NCBI RefSeq assembly: GCF_040436345.1
Contig: NC_133230.1
Coordinates: 19,354,197-19,418,196 of the forward strand
Reading direction: 5' to 3'
DNA: 64,000 nucleotides
Source of the DNA: Pagrus major
Taxonomy: Eukaryota > Chordata > Actinopteri > Spariformes > Sparidae
This document shows, one piece after another, positions 1 to 32,683 of this stretch. Within the stretch, counting starts at the first letter, position 1; every line of letters starts with the position of its first letter. Below the pieces are notes generated by a model. The model ran no database searches and was not told the DNA's origin. It saw only the letters and a program-made list of their open reading frames with translations. Both the position numbers and the translations under genes were made by a program.

Positions 1-2440
1 CCATTACTTTTGGCAAGCACTTTCAACCGATTACTCACCTCTTTTAACTATTTCCATTTATCCATTATTTTTGCTGCAGTCATTTATAGACCAAATCACC
101 GTGACGTTGTGCTAACAACAACACTTACTTCCTGGGAGACAACTGGCGGCTGATATGCATTGTGGACAAATGTGCAAACTTGTTTTCAGCCTTAACTGTA
201 AAGTTTAAAGATACACAATGAAACAAAGTAAATCTGCTGTGCTTATTTCATGAACTGTGTTGCTATACTAGTGTCTTTGATATCTACCCAAGAGCGGCAT
301 CTCTGAATCTCTAGCTTTGGGTAAATGCAAGCTGTCATTTTCCTAGTCTGTGGCCCAACAGGTAAATTAGGTCTTCTAACTAACGTTAGTGAAAGTGGTG
401 TTATTAATGAGAGGGTTAGGGTTAGCCATTTTTAACCATGTGTTTATTAAGTACTGAACCATTTAGCCATTATTTTTTTCCTATTATATCTTTTTCTATT
501 CATTAACTTTAAGCAACCATCCACTGCTTTTACAGCACTTGAAGTAGCAGAACCCTGATGTTTAAATAATTTGTCCATTACTGTTAGCTAACTATTTTGA
601 CTGCTCATTTGCTAATTAGCTTTTATGCACCTTTAACCACAGCACATGGCGCTCAGGTGTTAGAACTGACTCAGACAGAGGTGTAAATTGAGCAGTCAGC
701 ATTTCACAGCTGCTGAAAAAGCACCATACCATTTTGTAATCTATTTATGTTTGTTTCCCTCCTAAACAAATTATATGGATATATGTTTTATTAAATCCTG
801 GATTACTTCTTTTCTGATTAGCTGAGCTACTCGACAATCTTTTCACGTGTCCCACAGATCCCAACTGAAGTCCCCCTGCGGATCAAGTATTCCTGGTTGT
901 GAATCCAGCAGCAACACTTGAGTGGAATAGGCTGGACTAGATCCTGTTAGACCAGATTAAACTAGTCCGGACTAAATGTGAGGCTTACCACAGGCAGGAT
1001 GGCTTCGAGGACTGAGCATCAGTGAAGCAGAAATTCTCTTCAGCCAGACAGTGAATCTCTTCCATCTTCTGTTGACCCAAGGCTTTGTAAACAGGGGCAA
1101 GTGAAAAGAGAATTTTCCAACAAGGCATAAATAAATGATCACAACAGTTGGCGAGCTTCGACTACATTAGATTCCAGAAAACAGAGTGGATTTAAAAGAA
1201 AAGGCGACACAGGCGCGCTGCTTTATCACTTCTGAGCTTGTGATTAATGAGCTGTGGGGGTGATTTTGAAAATATATCGGGGGCCTGTCAAGTAACATCT
1301 TCCATACCGCCTGCTCTCACTACCGTGACTTGAAACAATAAAAAAAGATTCACTCGCAGCAGATGAAGCAGCTGACGATGGTATTCAGGCTCAGGCCAAC
1401 ATGTTACAGTGTCTGAAACATGTCGTTTTTGGCATTTAGAGTCGGATTGTTCCAGACTGACTGACTGATGCTGTCTGGTGGAGGAATGTCACAGTCATCC
1501 TCACATATCTCACTCATGTTCCCCGTCTGCACAGCATGGACAATGCCTGACACACAGAGACATAAATAGCCTTTACCGCCGAGAGCCTTAATATTAATGG
1601 CTTATGGGGGACTTAGCTGTCTCAGCCGGCTGGGCAATTATTGTTATGAAACGGCGAGAGAGAGAGAAACTGAGAGAGAGAAGGGGAGATGATCTGAGTG
1701 ATGGAAAGAAGACATGGTTTGTTAGGATATTACGCAATGGCCTAATGTCTGTGGGAATTTTTTAAATGATTGGGCCTCAGCTGAAGTGGAAACTCGCACT
1801 GTATCATCATAATTAAGAGCTGTGGCAGCGCTGTCAGCTCCATCAGCTGCTTTGTTGTGGGTGATAAAGAGCCACGGTACAGTTAATCTTCAATCAACAA
1901 GTCAGCACTAAAAGTACAGTTCAGCTCACTAAGAACATCTTTGAAAGTTTTCGTATCTGAGTCTATCCAGGATCAACAAGGCAGACTCAAATTAGATATC
2001 CATTAATTTCCTGTATCAGCTGACAGCATGTAGGGAGACAACCTCTTCAGAGAAGCCGTCATATAACCGCGTCGTTTGTCTGTTATTCCGAAGCCCATGA
2101 AGCCGTAAACCACGTCAACTGAAGGCAGCACTAAGTCCGGAGCATGCAGCTGACAGGCATGGTTATGCAATTATGGCTTGACAGGAAGTGCTGTAGTTGT
2201 CTGTCAGTGAGGCAGTTGCTTGAGCTCATGATTTGTATGAAACGATATGTTATGGTAAAGCAGCTTTTCAAATCATAGCTCATATATGACTTTGATCACA
2301 AGGAAATTATCAGCAAATTATAGCATTGAATCAAGAAGACCTTTACAGCGTAATGCAGTGGATCCTAGCATCTACTTGCAACCCCTCTGCCACAAGATGC
2401 AGAAAATGTCATAGTCTTCATAGTCCTTAAAATATTTCTG

Positions 2441-2616
2441 TTCATCTACATAAGTTGTTTATGAGAATGATGCAGCGCTGTTTTGCAGTGAAGCTCCAGA
2501 AATGTTATTTGGATTCTTTCCAGCCCAAAGAGTTATTCACTCACCCCGAGTCCACATACTTGGGGTGAGTGAATAACGACTTAATTTTTTATATTTCTGG
2601 TGAACTTATCCTTTAA
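2441..2616 (-). repeat. dispersed repeat, copy 1 (related to 17131-17290)
   Basis: Read on the minus strand, this matches the element at 17131 onward in order: an ACTTATCC/GTTCAC-type end, the ATTCAC...CTCACCCC block, GGAGCTTCAC.GCAAAACAG, GCAGCATTCTC, AAACAAC and GTAGATG. Two similar copies in opposite orientation within 15 kb indicate an old transposed repeat. It resembles the common teleost element beginning AAAGGGACAGTTCACCC. Confidence 0.6.
2532..2577. repeat. perfect 16-bp inverted repeat (hairpin)
   Basis: GTTATTCACTCACCCC at 2532-2547 is repeated exactly in reverse complement at 2562-2577, separated by 14 nt. It lies inside the dispersed repeat copy at 2441-2616. The repeat's own CTCACCCC segment appears to have been duplicated in inverted orientation. 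Confidence 0.85.
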
Positions 2617-2737
2617 GTTGAGAGCAGTTTAATCCAAAAGTGATTTCCTCTCATTAGTGTTTCATTTGACTACTCCTCTAAGGGATAAAACATCACACCA
2701 ACAAACGCAAAGATGAGACGAAAGCTTAAAAGGACTG

Positions 2738-2910
2738 ATACGATTAATCAACGAACTGATAAGGTTTTTGATAATCTTTTGAAAATGAAGATTTGCTGCC
2801 CTCTTTGTTTCATATCATCGAAAACTGAATATATTTGTGTGTTGAACTGTTTGATTGACAGAAATCTTGGATTTTTCACTAATTTCTGACATTTCATAGC
2901 ATTAAAAATG
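2738..2910. repeat. fragment of an AT-rich dispersed repeat family
   Basis: It contains the phrases CGATTAATCAACGA, TTTTTCACTAATTTCTGACATTT and neighbouring AT-rich text, which recur in degraded form at 7636-7965, 20180-20400, 46600-46830 and 50450-50525. It is non-coding. The family assignment comes from comparing the copies with each other. Confidence 0.45.
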
Positions 2911-3539
2911 CATTGACTAAGAGAAAAAAAAACCTTATTGGCAAAGTAATGCAGAAAAAAACAATCCGTAGTTGCAGCTGTGCACTTGTTTAATGCAATC
3001 CAGTAAATACGACCTTGTAATCTTATGTGTTTCATATGATTACAGCACATGGATGTTGATTTAACTTAATGGTGATTCTTTAAACTGATACTTATTGTAT
3101 TAGGATGCATTATATAAGGTATGTTTTATTATTACTTTGTATTAACAGCCTCCACACCTCTGAAACAGCCTGAACAGCATGAAACATGATCAGGACTGTT
3201 ACTGAAGGGTTTTAATGAGACAAGAATGAGACGTCATTGTTTGTATTCATTGTACTGAATATGCAATCATCGTCCAAAGGCATCAAATGTAAATAACTGA
3301 GCTCTCCGTCAGAATGCAGGGGGTGAGTCAGGGTGACTCTGGTGCTGGTGTACCCATGTACAGTTTGGCTGACAGGAGTGTTTCAAAAAAGGGCTCTGAC
3401 ACATGTCGGTGCTCGGTGAACATTAAAAATACATATTCCAAGAAAAAATACACAAGAAAAAGCGGAATAAACCGGTGCACTGAATTCTGCAGTGCACGGT
3501 TCGTCGGGCACTGTAGTGGCGTAAAACACGACGAACGTG

Positions 3540-3831
3540 AGGCTGGTGATGACGTCAATGTGGAGCCAGGGAGGGAGGGGGAGAGGGAGGGAGGGAGGGA
3601 GAGAGAGAGAGAGAGAGAGTTTGGGCTGGCTGCTGCAGCATCACTCTCGTCAGTGCAGTGAGGAGTCCAGCAGCAACTCTCCCAGCTGAGAAAGAGAAAC
3701 CAAAGCAGAACAGTCCGCTGGACGTAACCTCAAGTTTTCTGGACCTGACAGAGAGGAAGAGAAAGACTTACTGTTTTTTTTTTTTTTTTTTTACTCCATT
3801 TCTGTTTTATTTTTCCCAACCACGAAGGGGA
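3540..3831 (+). promoter_or_regulatory. rcan3 promoter and 5'UTR region with CRE
   Basis: A full palindromic cAMP-response element, TGACGTCA, lies at 3550-3557. A GGGA/GA purine tract (3569-3619) and a CTCGTCAGTGCAGTG segment that could hold the transcription start follow it. The region from about 3620 to 3831 is probably 5'UTR. A run of 19 T (3774-3792) precedes the ATG by about 40 nt. This T-rich stretch followed by CCACGAAG could instead be the end of an intron, in which case the ATG exon starts near 3828. Calcineurin regulators of this family are transcriptionally induced, so a CRE is plausible, but its use is an inference. Confidence 0.5.
3569..3619 (+). repeat. GGGA/GA purine microsatellite
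   Basis: GGGAGGGAGGGG-type units pass into an uninterrupted (GA)n run just upstream of the inferred rcan3 start. Purine tracts of this kind are common in vertebrate promoters and vary in length. Confidence 0.9.
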
Positions 3832-24991
<21,160 letters not shown>

Positions 24992-27900
24992 AGAGGCCTC
25001 CCCAGCCCGACACCGGCGCGGCCCCCCGACCGCCCCTTAAACCCGTAACACACCTGCCCTCTCTCTCTCGTCTCTGCACTCACAGAGAGCGTCGATGCCC
25101 CTCATTTCAGTTCAACTACAAGCAAAAACAAACCAACAAACATTGCTCAAAGACGGTGTTTGTGGGGAGCGTGGCGATGGAATGAGGCGGCTTGAAGGGG
25201 ATGGATGAGAATCACACACACACTCATCACATTCTGCGGACAGCGTGGGGAGCGGCGGGCATGCTTTGCCTCCACCCCACCAACCCCCCTCGTTTTCAGC
25301 AACAGGGGTCGAAAAATACCTGTCCCAATGCAGGCACCTGTCACTTATCACACACACACACACACACTCAGCTCTCATTGCTAGTCCTGCTCAGTAGCTT
25401 GCTAGTTAGTTAGCTTATTAGCTTGTACCTCTCCCTTCATCTCACAGTCCTGTGTACAATAATCTTCAGTTGAGGTGTACGCGATACCTCTAAGCGAAGA
25501 CTTTATTTCTTCTTTTTATTTTTTACAATAAATTGTGTTTTCAGGTTATATATGAATATGTATGTTTATTTTTTTTCTTCTTTTTCATCCATTTTCATAT
25601 CGCTTCAGCTTGCATCAAGATTGAGTGTGTGATGTTCCCGCTCTTGTCTGCATGTATATAATGTATTACAAAAAATACGTACAGAAACACAAATTACTAA
25701 CAAGATATATCAAGAAAAAGGAACCTATTTAACATCACACACAGCACGAAGCGCCATATGTGACTAACAAACTTGTGGTGGTTGTTTGACTCTATTTTCT
25801 TGTTTTTGGCTCGTTTTTTGCTTTCTTGTCTTTTTTTATTTTTTATTTGGAGAGGCGTTGTTTTTTGCTAAACTACTAGATGTGTATTCTGACTATGTAT
25901 TTGATACCCCGACACTTTTTGCATGCTTAGTTACTTCTGTAGATGAGGAGCTGAGGTGTTTTTCTGTTCTTGTTGTTTGTGATGACAGGGAAGTAGTGTG
26001 ACGCTTTTGACGCAAGTGCATATCCCCGAGTTTAAAAGGACGTCTTAGGGGGGAAAAAACAGCTGAATTTTTTGTAAGATTGACAGTTCAGTCTTCAACT
26101 TGATGGCAAATTTGTCGCTTTTGTTGGGATTTGACGGATCAGAGACAGTTCATCCCCCTCATTTTCTTCAAGGGGTTTGAGATGTGAATTCTATTTTTCT
26201 GTTTGTTGTATTTCACATCTTTGATGTCTTTGTTTGATCAAACCCACTTTCTATGTCAGGTTCTCTTCTGAAACCTGCGACTGCTTGTTTTGCACTGAGT
26301 ATCTCTCGATATCTCCAACCAACTGCGGGGCTCTCGACCGTCTCCTGCTGCGCACCAGAGTACTGCGCTGTTTCTCGCTGTAAATAGCTAAGCAGTAGAT
26401 TCGTGGAAATAGTCCTTTTAGATTTTGTAGTTTTACCTGAAAGCATTTTGCTGAGAAAAGGGAAAATTAGGTAGCCTCATGAGATATCAACCAAAGCATT
26501 CACTCACCTCATGTTGTTATGGAAACATAAATGATTTTTCGTACTCTGAGACACTGATGTATATTGTTGACATGAGCTGAAAGGAATCATATTTTCCCAA
26601 CACATCTGCAGTACTTTTTTATTGCATTATGTCTTATTTCATATTAGCACTCAAACTTTTTTTTTGCAGTTTTTATTTAAGTGGAAATCTCCACTAAAAA
26701 TCCTAAACTCACTTACTTCAATATTTCCCCTCCCCCCTTTTGTCTTGGTTAATTCTCCCCACAGTTCCATTCATATCAGTGTTTCACCTCCTTATTTAAT
26801 GAAATGTTTCAGTGCTTTAGAAGCAACATGAGCAGATGTTCCTAACAGGGCTTTTGGGTGTCAGCGGTGAGTCTAAAACCTTATTTGTCATTAGGCAGCA
26901 TGAAATCTAAAAAGACTTTTTTTTGCTATATAACAATATTAGTAAGCAAAAGACAAGTCCGTCTGCATGTGAGCACTTTATCGTCAGTGTTTTGTTTGTT
27001 TCCTTCACATTAAAAAAAGTATTTTTCTTGAGACGAAAGTAGGAAGCACATTACATTTCTTCTCTGTTTCTTTCTTGTGTTTTCTTTTTCTTTTATCACA
27101 AGCTGAACACCTGGTTAGCCTTTTCACCAGCATATTGCAGTGAGTGAGACACTTCCTTTTTGCTAGTGTGAACCTTGGATGAATTTCAGGCCTTGTGGTT
27201 CTTTGGGGAGTGTACTGCTGTAAAGATGTAGACAGTGCAGTACAGTCAGAGGGGTTTTAAATGAGGAAGGATGACACTGCAAAACAAAAATCAATGTCTT
27301 TGTTTTCGTGTTTGTCCGCAAGGAACATTCATCTTATCTTCAGAGAAAGTTAAACAGATCTTTGAAATGCACCATGTTGGCAGAGTGCAGTTTTATTGGC
27401 ACTACGGTAAAGCTGTCACAGTTATCTGAGCAGACAGCAGATTGGAGGAACTACTGAGGTGGATGATGATAAAGAGGAAGCAGCGAGCAGCAGGAGGAAG
27501 ACACTCGTGAAGATTTTTTTACTCTCTGTGGTCATGGTGTTTAAAACCGGGTGCATTTTGGTCACAGTTGAAATGAAAATGTATATTTATGTACATATGC
27601 CAATTGATTTTTTTGTTTTGTTGCTGAGACCAGTCCCAGTGTGCAGTTTGTTACGGCTTCTCTTGGCAATGTTGTAATGGAAAAAAAATACAAAAATACA
27701 AAAATGTGTAACAATAAGTCCTGAAGATGCTCGATCAAAAACCAACTGTCATTGTGTTGTGTTCAACATGGACTCTGTTTGAATGTTTCTTTTATTTCTG
27801 GGGAACGTCTACTAAAAAGGTCAATAATACCGTTTGTCACTGTTGTACTGTTTCTGTTGAAATATGAATATTGTGTCTTGTATTGTAGGAATCCAGAAAA

Positions 27901-28075
27901 CAAAGTAGCAAAACAAGCAATAATTTACAGTTCTATAATACCGATATGTGTATTTTCATGTTCTGTACTTATTTCTCAGAGATGGTCTCTGTCTCTTACA
28001 GTATCCGCTTCTATTTGTGTAGTATAATAGCCATTTGTTTCACATAGAGAAATACATAAAGACTTATTCTTAAAA
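24992..28075 (+). other. probable rcan3 3'UTR
   Basis: After the TAG at 24989-24991 there is a long U-rich, repeat-poor stretch. A canonical AATAAA at 25527-25532 would give a short 3'UTR of about 550 nt. The sequence then stays repeat-free and T-rich to about 28075, where AATACATAAA (variant signals) is followed by a GT-rich stretch, suggesting a distal end. Perfect Pumilio-type TGTANATA motifs occur at 25653-25660 and 26379-26386. The extent is inferred from composition, not from transcripts. Confidence 0.5.
25527..25532 (+). terminator. proximal poly(A) signal for rcan3
   Basis: Canonical AATAAA about 535 nt after the stop codon, followed by a GT-rich stretch (TTGTGTTTT). Its use would exclude the downstream Pumilio-type motifs. 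Confidence 0.55.
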
Positions 28076-28396
28076 GCCATGTTTAGTGTTGTTTATTTTA
28101 GGGGGTTTCCTTACTTTAGAGGCTACACACTTGGGATGCAAATGTAGGAACAGAAAAGGAGTTTCAAGTTAAATTTACAATGTAAGATAATAAATAACAC
28201 ACTTTCTAGATTATTGCACATCATGTTCAGATTGCATGACACATTCTTAGCACGAGCCCAGTTTCATTACATTTCAGTCACAGAGCTTAGCATCCTTTTT
28301 TCAGGGACACCCCGAAAATCGAAAATACAGCTAGCTAAATAAACTCACTAAGCTGGCTAACAATACAGGTCAGCCGAGGAGGACACCATAATATAA

Positions 28397-28455
28397 CAAC
28401 CAACATGCTAACGTTTAAGGCTCTGATGAAGGCCAAAACATTAGCATGTTGGTTG
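28397..28455. repeat. 20-bp inverted repeat around a GCTCTGATGAAGG loop
   Basis: CAACCAACATGCTAACGTTT (28397-28416) pairs with the segment 28435-28455 (AACATTAGCATGTTGGTTG), with about one mismatch and an 18-nt loop. The loop CTCTGATGAAGGCC next to an AAAACATTAGC arm resembles text common in fish interspersed repeats. Confidence 0.75.
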
Positions 28456-30644
28456 ACATGACAAGAATAAATTGGTTAAATTAATGAAATGAAATTCAAT
28501 GAAAATGAAGATTTATGTGTGTGATACATAAAAAAAATAGATATTCTTTTCTGCTACATGAAAAAGATTTAAAACTTGTTTAGCAGGATGTGGCTATATT
28601 GCTAGTTCATCTTGCCGAGACTATCTCATTGCTCGATTTTCACCATGCAAGCCAAAACGTTTTTATTATCAGGCACTAATCTAGTAGCCTAAATTAATTT
28701 ACTTACTTTCCATTATTTTTTATTTTCAAGCATAACTTTTATGATGATTGCTTTGTGTTCTATAAAATGAGCAAACATATGTCACGTCTGCCATATTCTA
28801 GAAAATAACTTGGAAAATGGGATTTTAAAAAATTGTTTGTTATTTCAAGCAACTGACAGAATATTTGTTCTATACAGATGAGCAGAAGAGTCTACGGAAA
28901 TATCATCAAACTGTAAGTTTTCCCAATCAACCATCGTGGGTTTTAGCCAGGCTAGTGACATGTTTATGTTAAGCGCTAATTATTAGATAGTGTAATATGG
29001 AACCAAACATCAGCATAAGCATTTATTGTTGTTGTGATCATATAAGCCTGCTAACGTTAGCATTTAGCTCAAAGCACCTAATGCAGTGAATACAGTATGG
29101 CTGTAAGATAGACTTTCAACATTGTTGGACGATTGCCATCATTCAGAAAAATGGCTCTATGATGCAAGTGTAGCCTAAGGATAATGTTAGAGACACAATG
29201 TGGGAGCGTCTCATCAGCCTAATCATGCAGAATCATGTAAATATTAAATGATAAATTGCCATTATGCTATGCAGAGGCACATTCAATATTGCTCCAATCT
29301 CTTTGACATCCACTCACCCCTAAAATTCTCTCCTATTTTCTATTTTTTTCACAATTAATGGCAGGGAATCAAAATGTCTGAATTCCCATTGGGTTTGGTA
29401 TTCCACATAAGGCTATACAATACACAGATAAGCCTATTATCACCTCACTGACATGTATTTGAATCAGGTTATAATGCAAGCATGTGACTGCCTACTGCCA
29501 TTTGCCCTTTACACCTCATATTTTCCCCAAGGACCAAACAGCAGTTAATACTCTGTCTGGTCAGAGCCTTGTTTCAAAGGACACTAACATCAAGGTTGAG
29601 CTAATGATTCTTTCAGTGAGCGACACCGGACATGAAATTTATCAGAGGAAATCTGGAGCGACTGTGTGGCAATACAGCCATGACCTGCAGTTCAGCAGCC
29701 TACTGAATTCCACAGCTTCCTCGTGTTAGACATAAAGAAAAGACAAATGACTTGTCATGGATCCAGTAACAATACATTTCTCTCGTCTATTCCTTCTGAC
29801 AAACTGCACTTCATTGTTATGTGAGGAAGGAAAAACAACAAAGGCAGAACGGTGGCACGCTGTCGACTCTGACTTGACAAAAAGATGTTTTGCAAATACA
29901 AGAAAAAACGATATCTATGTCAAAAGATTTGTGAAGAAAACGCTGCTTTTTAAACATTAAGAAGCAGTTATGCAGAGGATCCAAGGTCTTAAAGGTAACC
30001 TGTGCCACTGCTGATGTACTTAATGGTTAAAGGTGGACAGCTGTCTCTCCATGACACAATAAACCCTCTCTTCATCCCCACAATGACCCTCACTGTTCAA
30101 TACAAAGATGCGTGTGCACCTAAGAGGAAGAAATCAGGTCAACGTGGCCTACATGGGTGTTGTACCTCCAGATACCTTTAAAGGTACTCTCCAGATTTAC
30201 ACAACACGTAAGTCTCAGTCGCTCAAGCAGGAATCTTAAGTGATGCATTAGTCATCATGAGTGGACAAGAATGAGTTTTCAATACGTATTCACAAAGTGG
30301 ATTCAACAGTGTATAATGTGTTTATTCTGACTGAATCAAACATTTGCCTGAGCTTTTACATCAAAGTCCCCTAATGCAATAAAGTGAGTACTGTGAGTGT
30401 AAACACTTTCGCCTCCATCAGGAAGAGTGAGCAAAGGTTGGCTGACCCTTTTAAGTGTTCATATCCTCAGGAAAAGTACTTTTCTTATCTGCTACGATAA
30501 TAAAATCGCATTAACGGCTAATTAAGGCAAATTATCAAAGGATTACAACGTTTACTTAATGTTTGTGGTTTCATCAGGGTCTTAATCTAGGGAAATGTTA
30601 GCCATGTTGTAGCGGCTTGGCTCCAGGGACAGCATGGTCGGTCC

Positions 30645-30985
30645 ACCACCCTCTAGATTTAAGTATCTCAACAAGATTATGGATTGCTATGAAATTTGGT
30701 AAGATTAAGACATTTATGGTCCCCAGAGGATGAAATTTAACAACTATAGTGAACCCTTACCATTGCTCTGATCAAAATTTGTACCTGTACGTAACCTGTA
30801 CGTCATGTTTAGTCCAATCAACACGTGAGCATGCTAACATGCTACACTGAGACGGTGATCAAGGTAAAGTTTACATCTGCTCAGCAACAGCATGTTAGCA
30901 TTGTTATTGTGAGCTTGTTAGCGTCATGGATGTGATTAGCCTGTTAGCATTAGCATGTAGTACAGCCTCATGGGGAAGCAACTTA
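30645..30985 (+). repeat. degraded dispersed repeat with GCTAACATGCT text
   Basis: The order ATGGATTGCTATGAAATTTG, CCCCAGAGGATGAAATTTAA, AGCATGCTAACATGCTA, CAGCATGTTAGCATTG, TTAGCATTAGCATGTAG and TACAGCCTCA is that of a widely dispersed teleost repeat I recognise from other fish genomes. A shorter fragment (GTTAGCATTTAGCTCAAAGC) is at 29055-29080. No coding potential remains. Confidence 0.55.
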
Positions 30986-32159
30986 GTCTTGTTGAAAGCA
31001 ATTATCATGGTGCTTGTAGACGTTTACTGATTATTTTCTGGTAAAAGAAAACCTAAAGACTCTGACTTTGATGTTGATACTTGACATAATGGGAAAAGTA
31101 GTCGAGACTAGACGCTTTCTTTACTTTGTGATAAGGGGTTCAATAAAAGGTGATTGACGGGTGAAAATGCTAATGCCAGCCTTACTGTGGGAAACCGCCA
31201 AATTATATCTACAGGGCGGTATCATCTATACAAAGCTTTCCAAAGAAAACAAGACGTTGATGGAATAGGCAACAAAATTCTGACACTGAAATGCAAACTC
31301 AACCAGTAAATAACAAACGATGATCCACCTGTCTTTTCACTCAACACATTTTGCTTACACCACCTGTACTGGACTGAAACCAACAAAATGCCATTTTGAA
31401 AGATGTATTCTCGTCTATGAAACTTGACCTGCAGCTTTCAGACTTACGTAATGGTCTCCCACCACTGCTGAATGTAGAGTAATGGCGACACTGGCGCTGT
31501 GCACGTATGCAGGCCATTAGGTGAAGCAGAACAATGTGTGTCTGCCTAAATGAAGTTTAGTTACACTTTCTCACAAAGGCACAACACTCACTTGCTTTAT
31601 AGTCGTGGGCAACACCTATCCCCTGGAGGTAATGTGAGGCGAGATCCTGACAAGTTGTTGGCACAGTTTGGGGTGGGACTACCATGTTACAGGGGCTTGT
31701 TTTTAACAGTTAGGTAGCTGGACTGATGAGAATATGGGCAAATTGTTGCCAGTAAAAACATTTTTCTCGTTCAGTGGACAACTTTCACACAAATGTTGCC
31801 AAGCCTTTGAATGGAGCTCTTTGTCTGACAAGAAAAGAAACTAAAGAAAAGGCTTTTGCGCACATTATCTTTTCTTAGAAACACACCCAGTACACTTTGG
31901 ACAAGCACTGTAATTCACAGTTAATTTTCAACTAAATACACAAAACGTGTGTGTGTGCACAGATGAATGGGTTTGTGATAACTTTGAAACCGCACGCTCA
32001 CACAAAACATGCAGTCTTTTTATTCTCCATAAAAGAAAGGTAATGATTTGATTTTTGTTTCACACTCATGCATGCGTAAATGTATTCAGTAGATGCACAC
32101 GCACCCAAATGTTAAGGCTATACACTGGAATTTAACATATGAGAAGTTATTTTTTATCT

Positions 32160-32683
32160 TCTTTGAGCCCCACCCTCTGCAGTCCACGTCCCGTGAGATG
32201 CAGCCCGTCTGATTTTTGAGAGGCAGCAGTCATGGTGAGAGCCGAGCCGAGGCGAGCAGACAAGTCTGGAAAGGGAGCCTCGCTTTTTGATCATCGGCAC
32301 GCCTAAGGGCCAGGCGGAAGGACCTGAAAAACCAGCTGCCTGAGATTATTACTTTCAGCGAGGAGCAACAAGTGAGCAAGCCTGGAGCCTCCTCCTCTTC
32401 ACTCTCCTCCTCTTCACATGAACACTCACCACAGGAGCCACACACACAGACACACAGAGCCACAAGCCTGCTTGTTTATAGTCTTTTGTCCTTGTCTGTG
32501 TGTCTGTCCTGTCAGTTTGTACCTGTCAGCTCCTGGGACTTATATTCCTCTCTTGGAGCTGCTCACGCTCCTCAGACCTCGCCGTGACTCCAGTGGACTA
32601 TGCCCCCCTCGGTCAGCTGAGGGAGGGGGCTCTGTGCTGCTCAGGCTCCCATCTGGAGAAGAAACCAAAGAGGAGACGGTTAG
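32160..32683 (+). other. candidate non-coding first exon and promoter of ncmap
   Basis: This patch is markedly richer in GC and CpG than its surroundings and lacks repeats. It ends in a consensus donor (GGTTAG then GTGAGT, first intron base 32684). A second, weaker donor-like site is at CAACAA/GTGAGC near 32370. No long reading frame has family similarity. The ncmap ATG exon opens with 13 nt of 5'UTR after a strong acceptor at 41986, so an upstream non-coding exon must exist, and this is the best candidate on the strand. The resulting intron would be 9.3 kb. Confidence 0.4.

Larger units (their letters stand above)
1..3540. other. intergenic DNA upstream of rcan3
   Basis: I see no convincing coding gene here. 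The stretch holds degraded dispersed repeats at about 2441-2616 and 2738-2910, a perfect 16-bp hairpin at 2532-2577, and a short GA tract near 1650-1690. A splice-acceptor-like CCCACAG at 851-857 followed by a short open frame and a stop, with AATAAA at 1337-1342, could be the last exon of an upstream gene, but I do not recognise the peptide. The non-repetitive blocks around 1230-1330 and 1570-1680 look like ordinary single-copy sequence and could be regulatory; this cannot be tested here. Confidence 0.6.
28076..32150. other. repeat-rich intergenic region between rcan3 and ncmap
   Basis: No gene is supportable. It contains a 20-bp hairpin at 28397-28455, a TTAGCATTTAGC-type fragment at 29037-29120 and a larger repeat of the same kind at 30645-30985. 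The rest is AT-rich sequence with short chance frames such as 29484-29729 and 29757-29960. Confidence 0.7.

Noticed and set aside
3314-3661. 115-codon plus-strand frame over the rcan3 promoter
   Set aside because: Its C-terminal part is translated GA microsatellite and it has no family similarity; it fits promoter and 5'UTR better.
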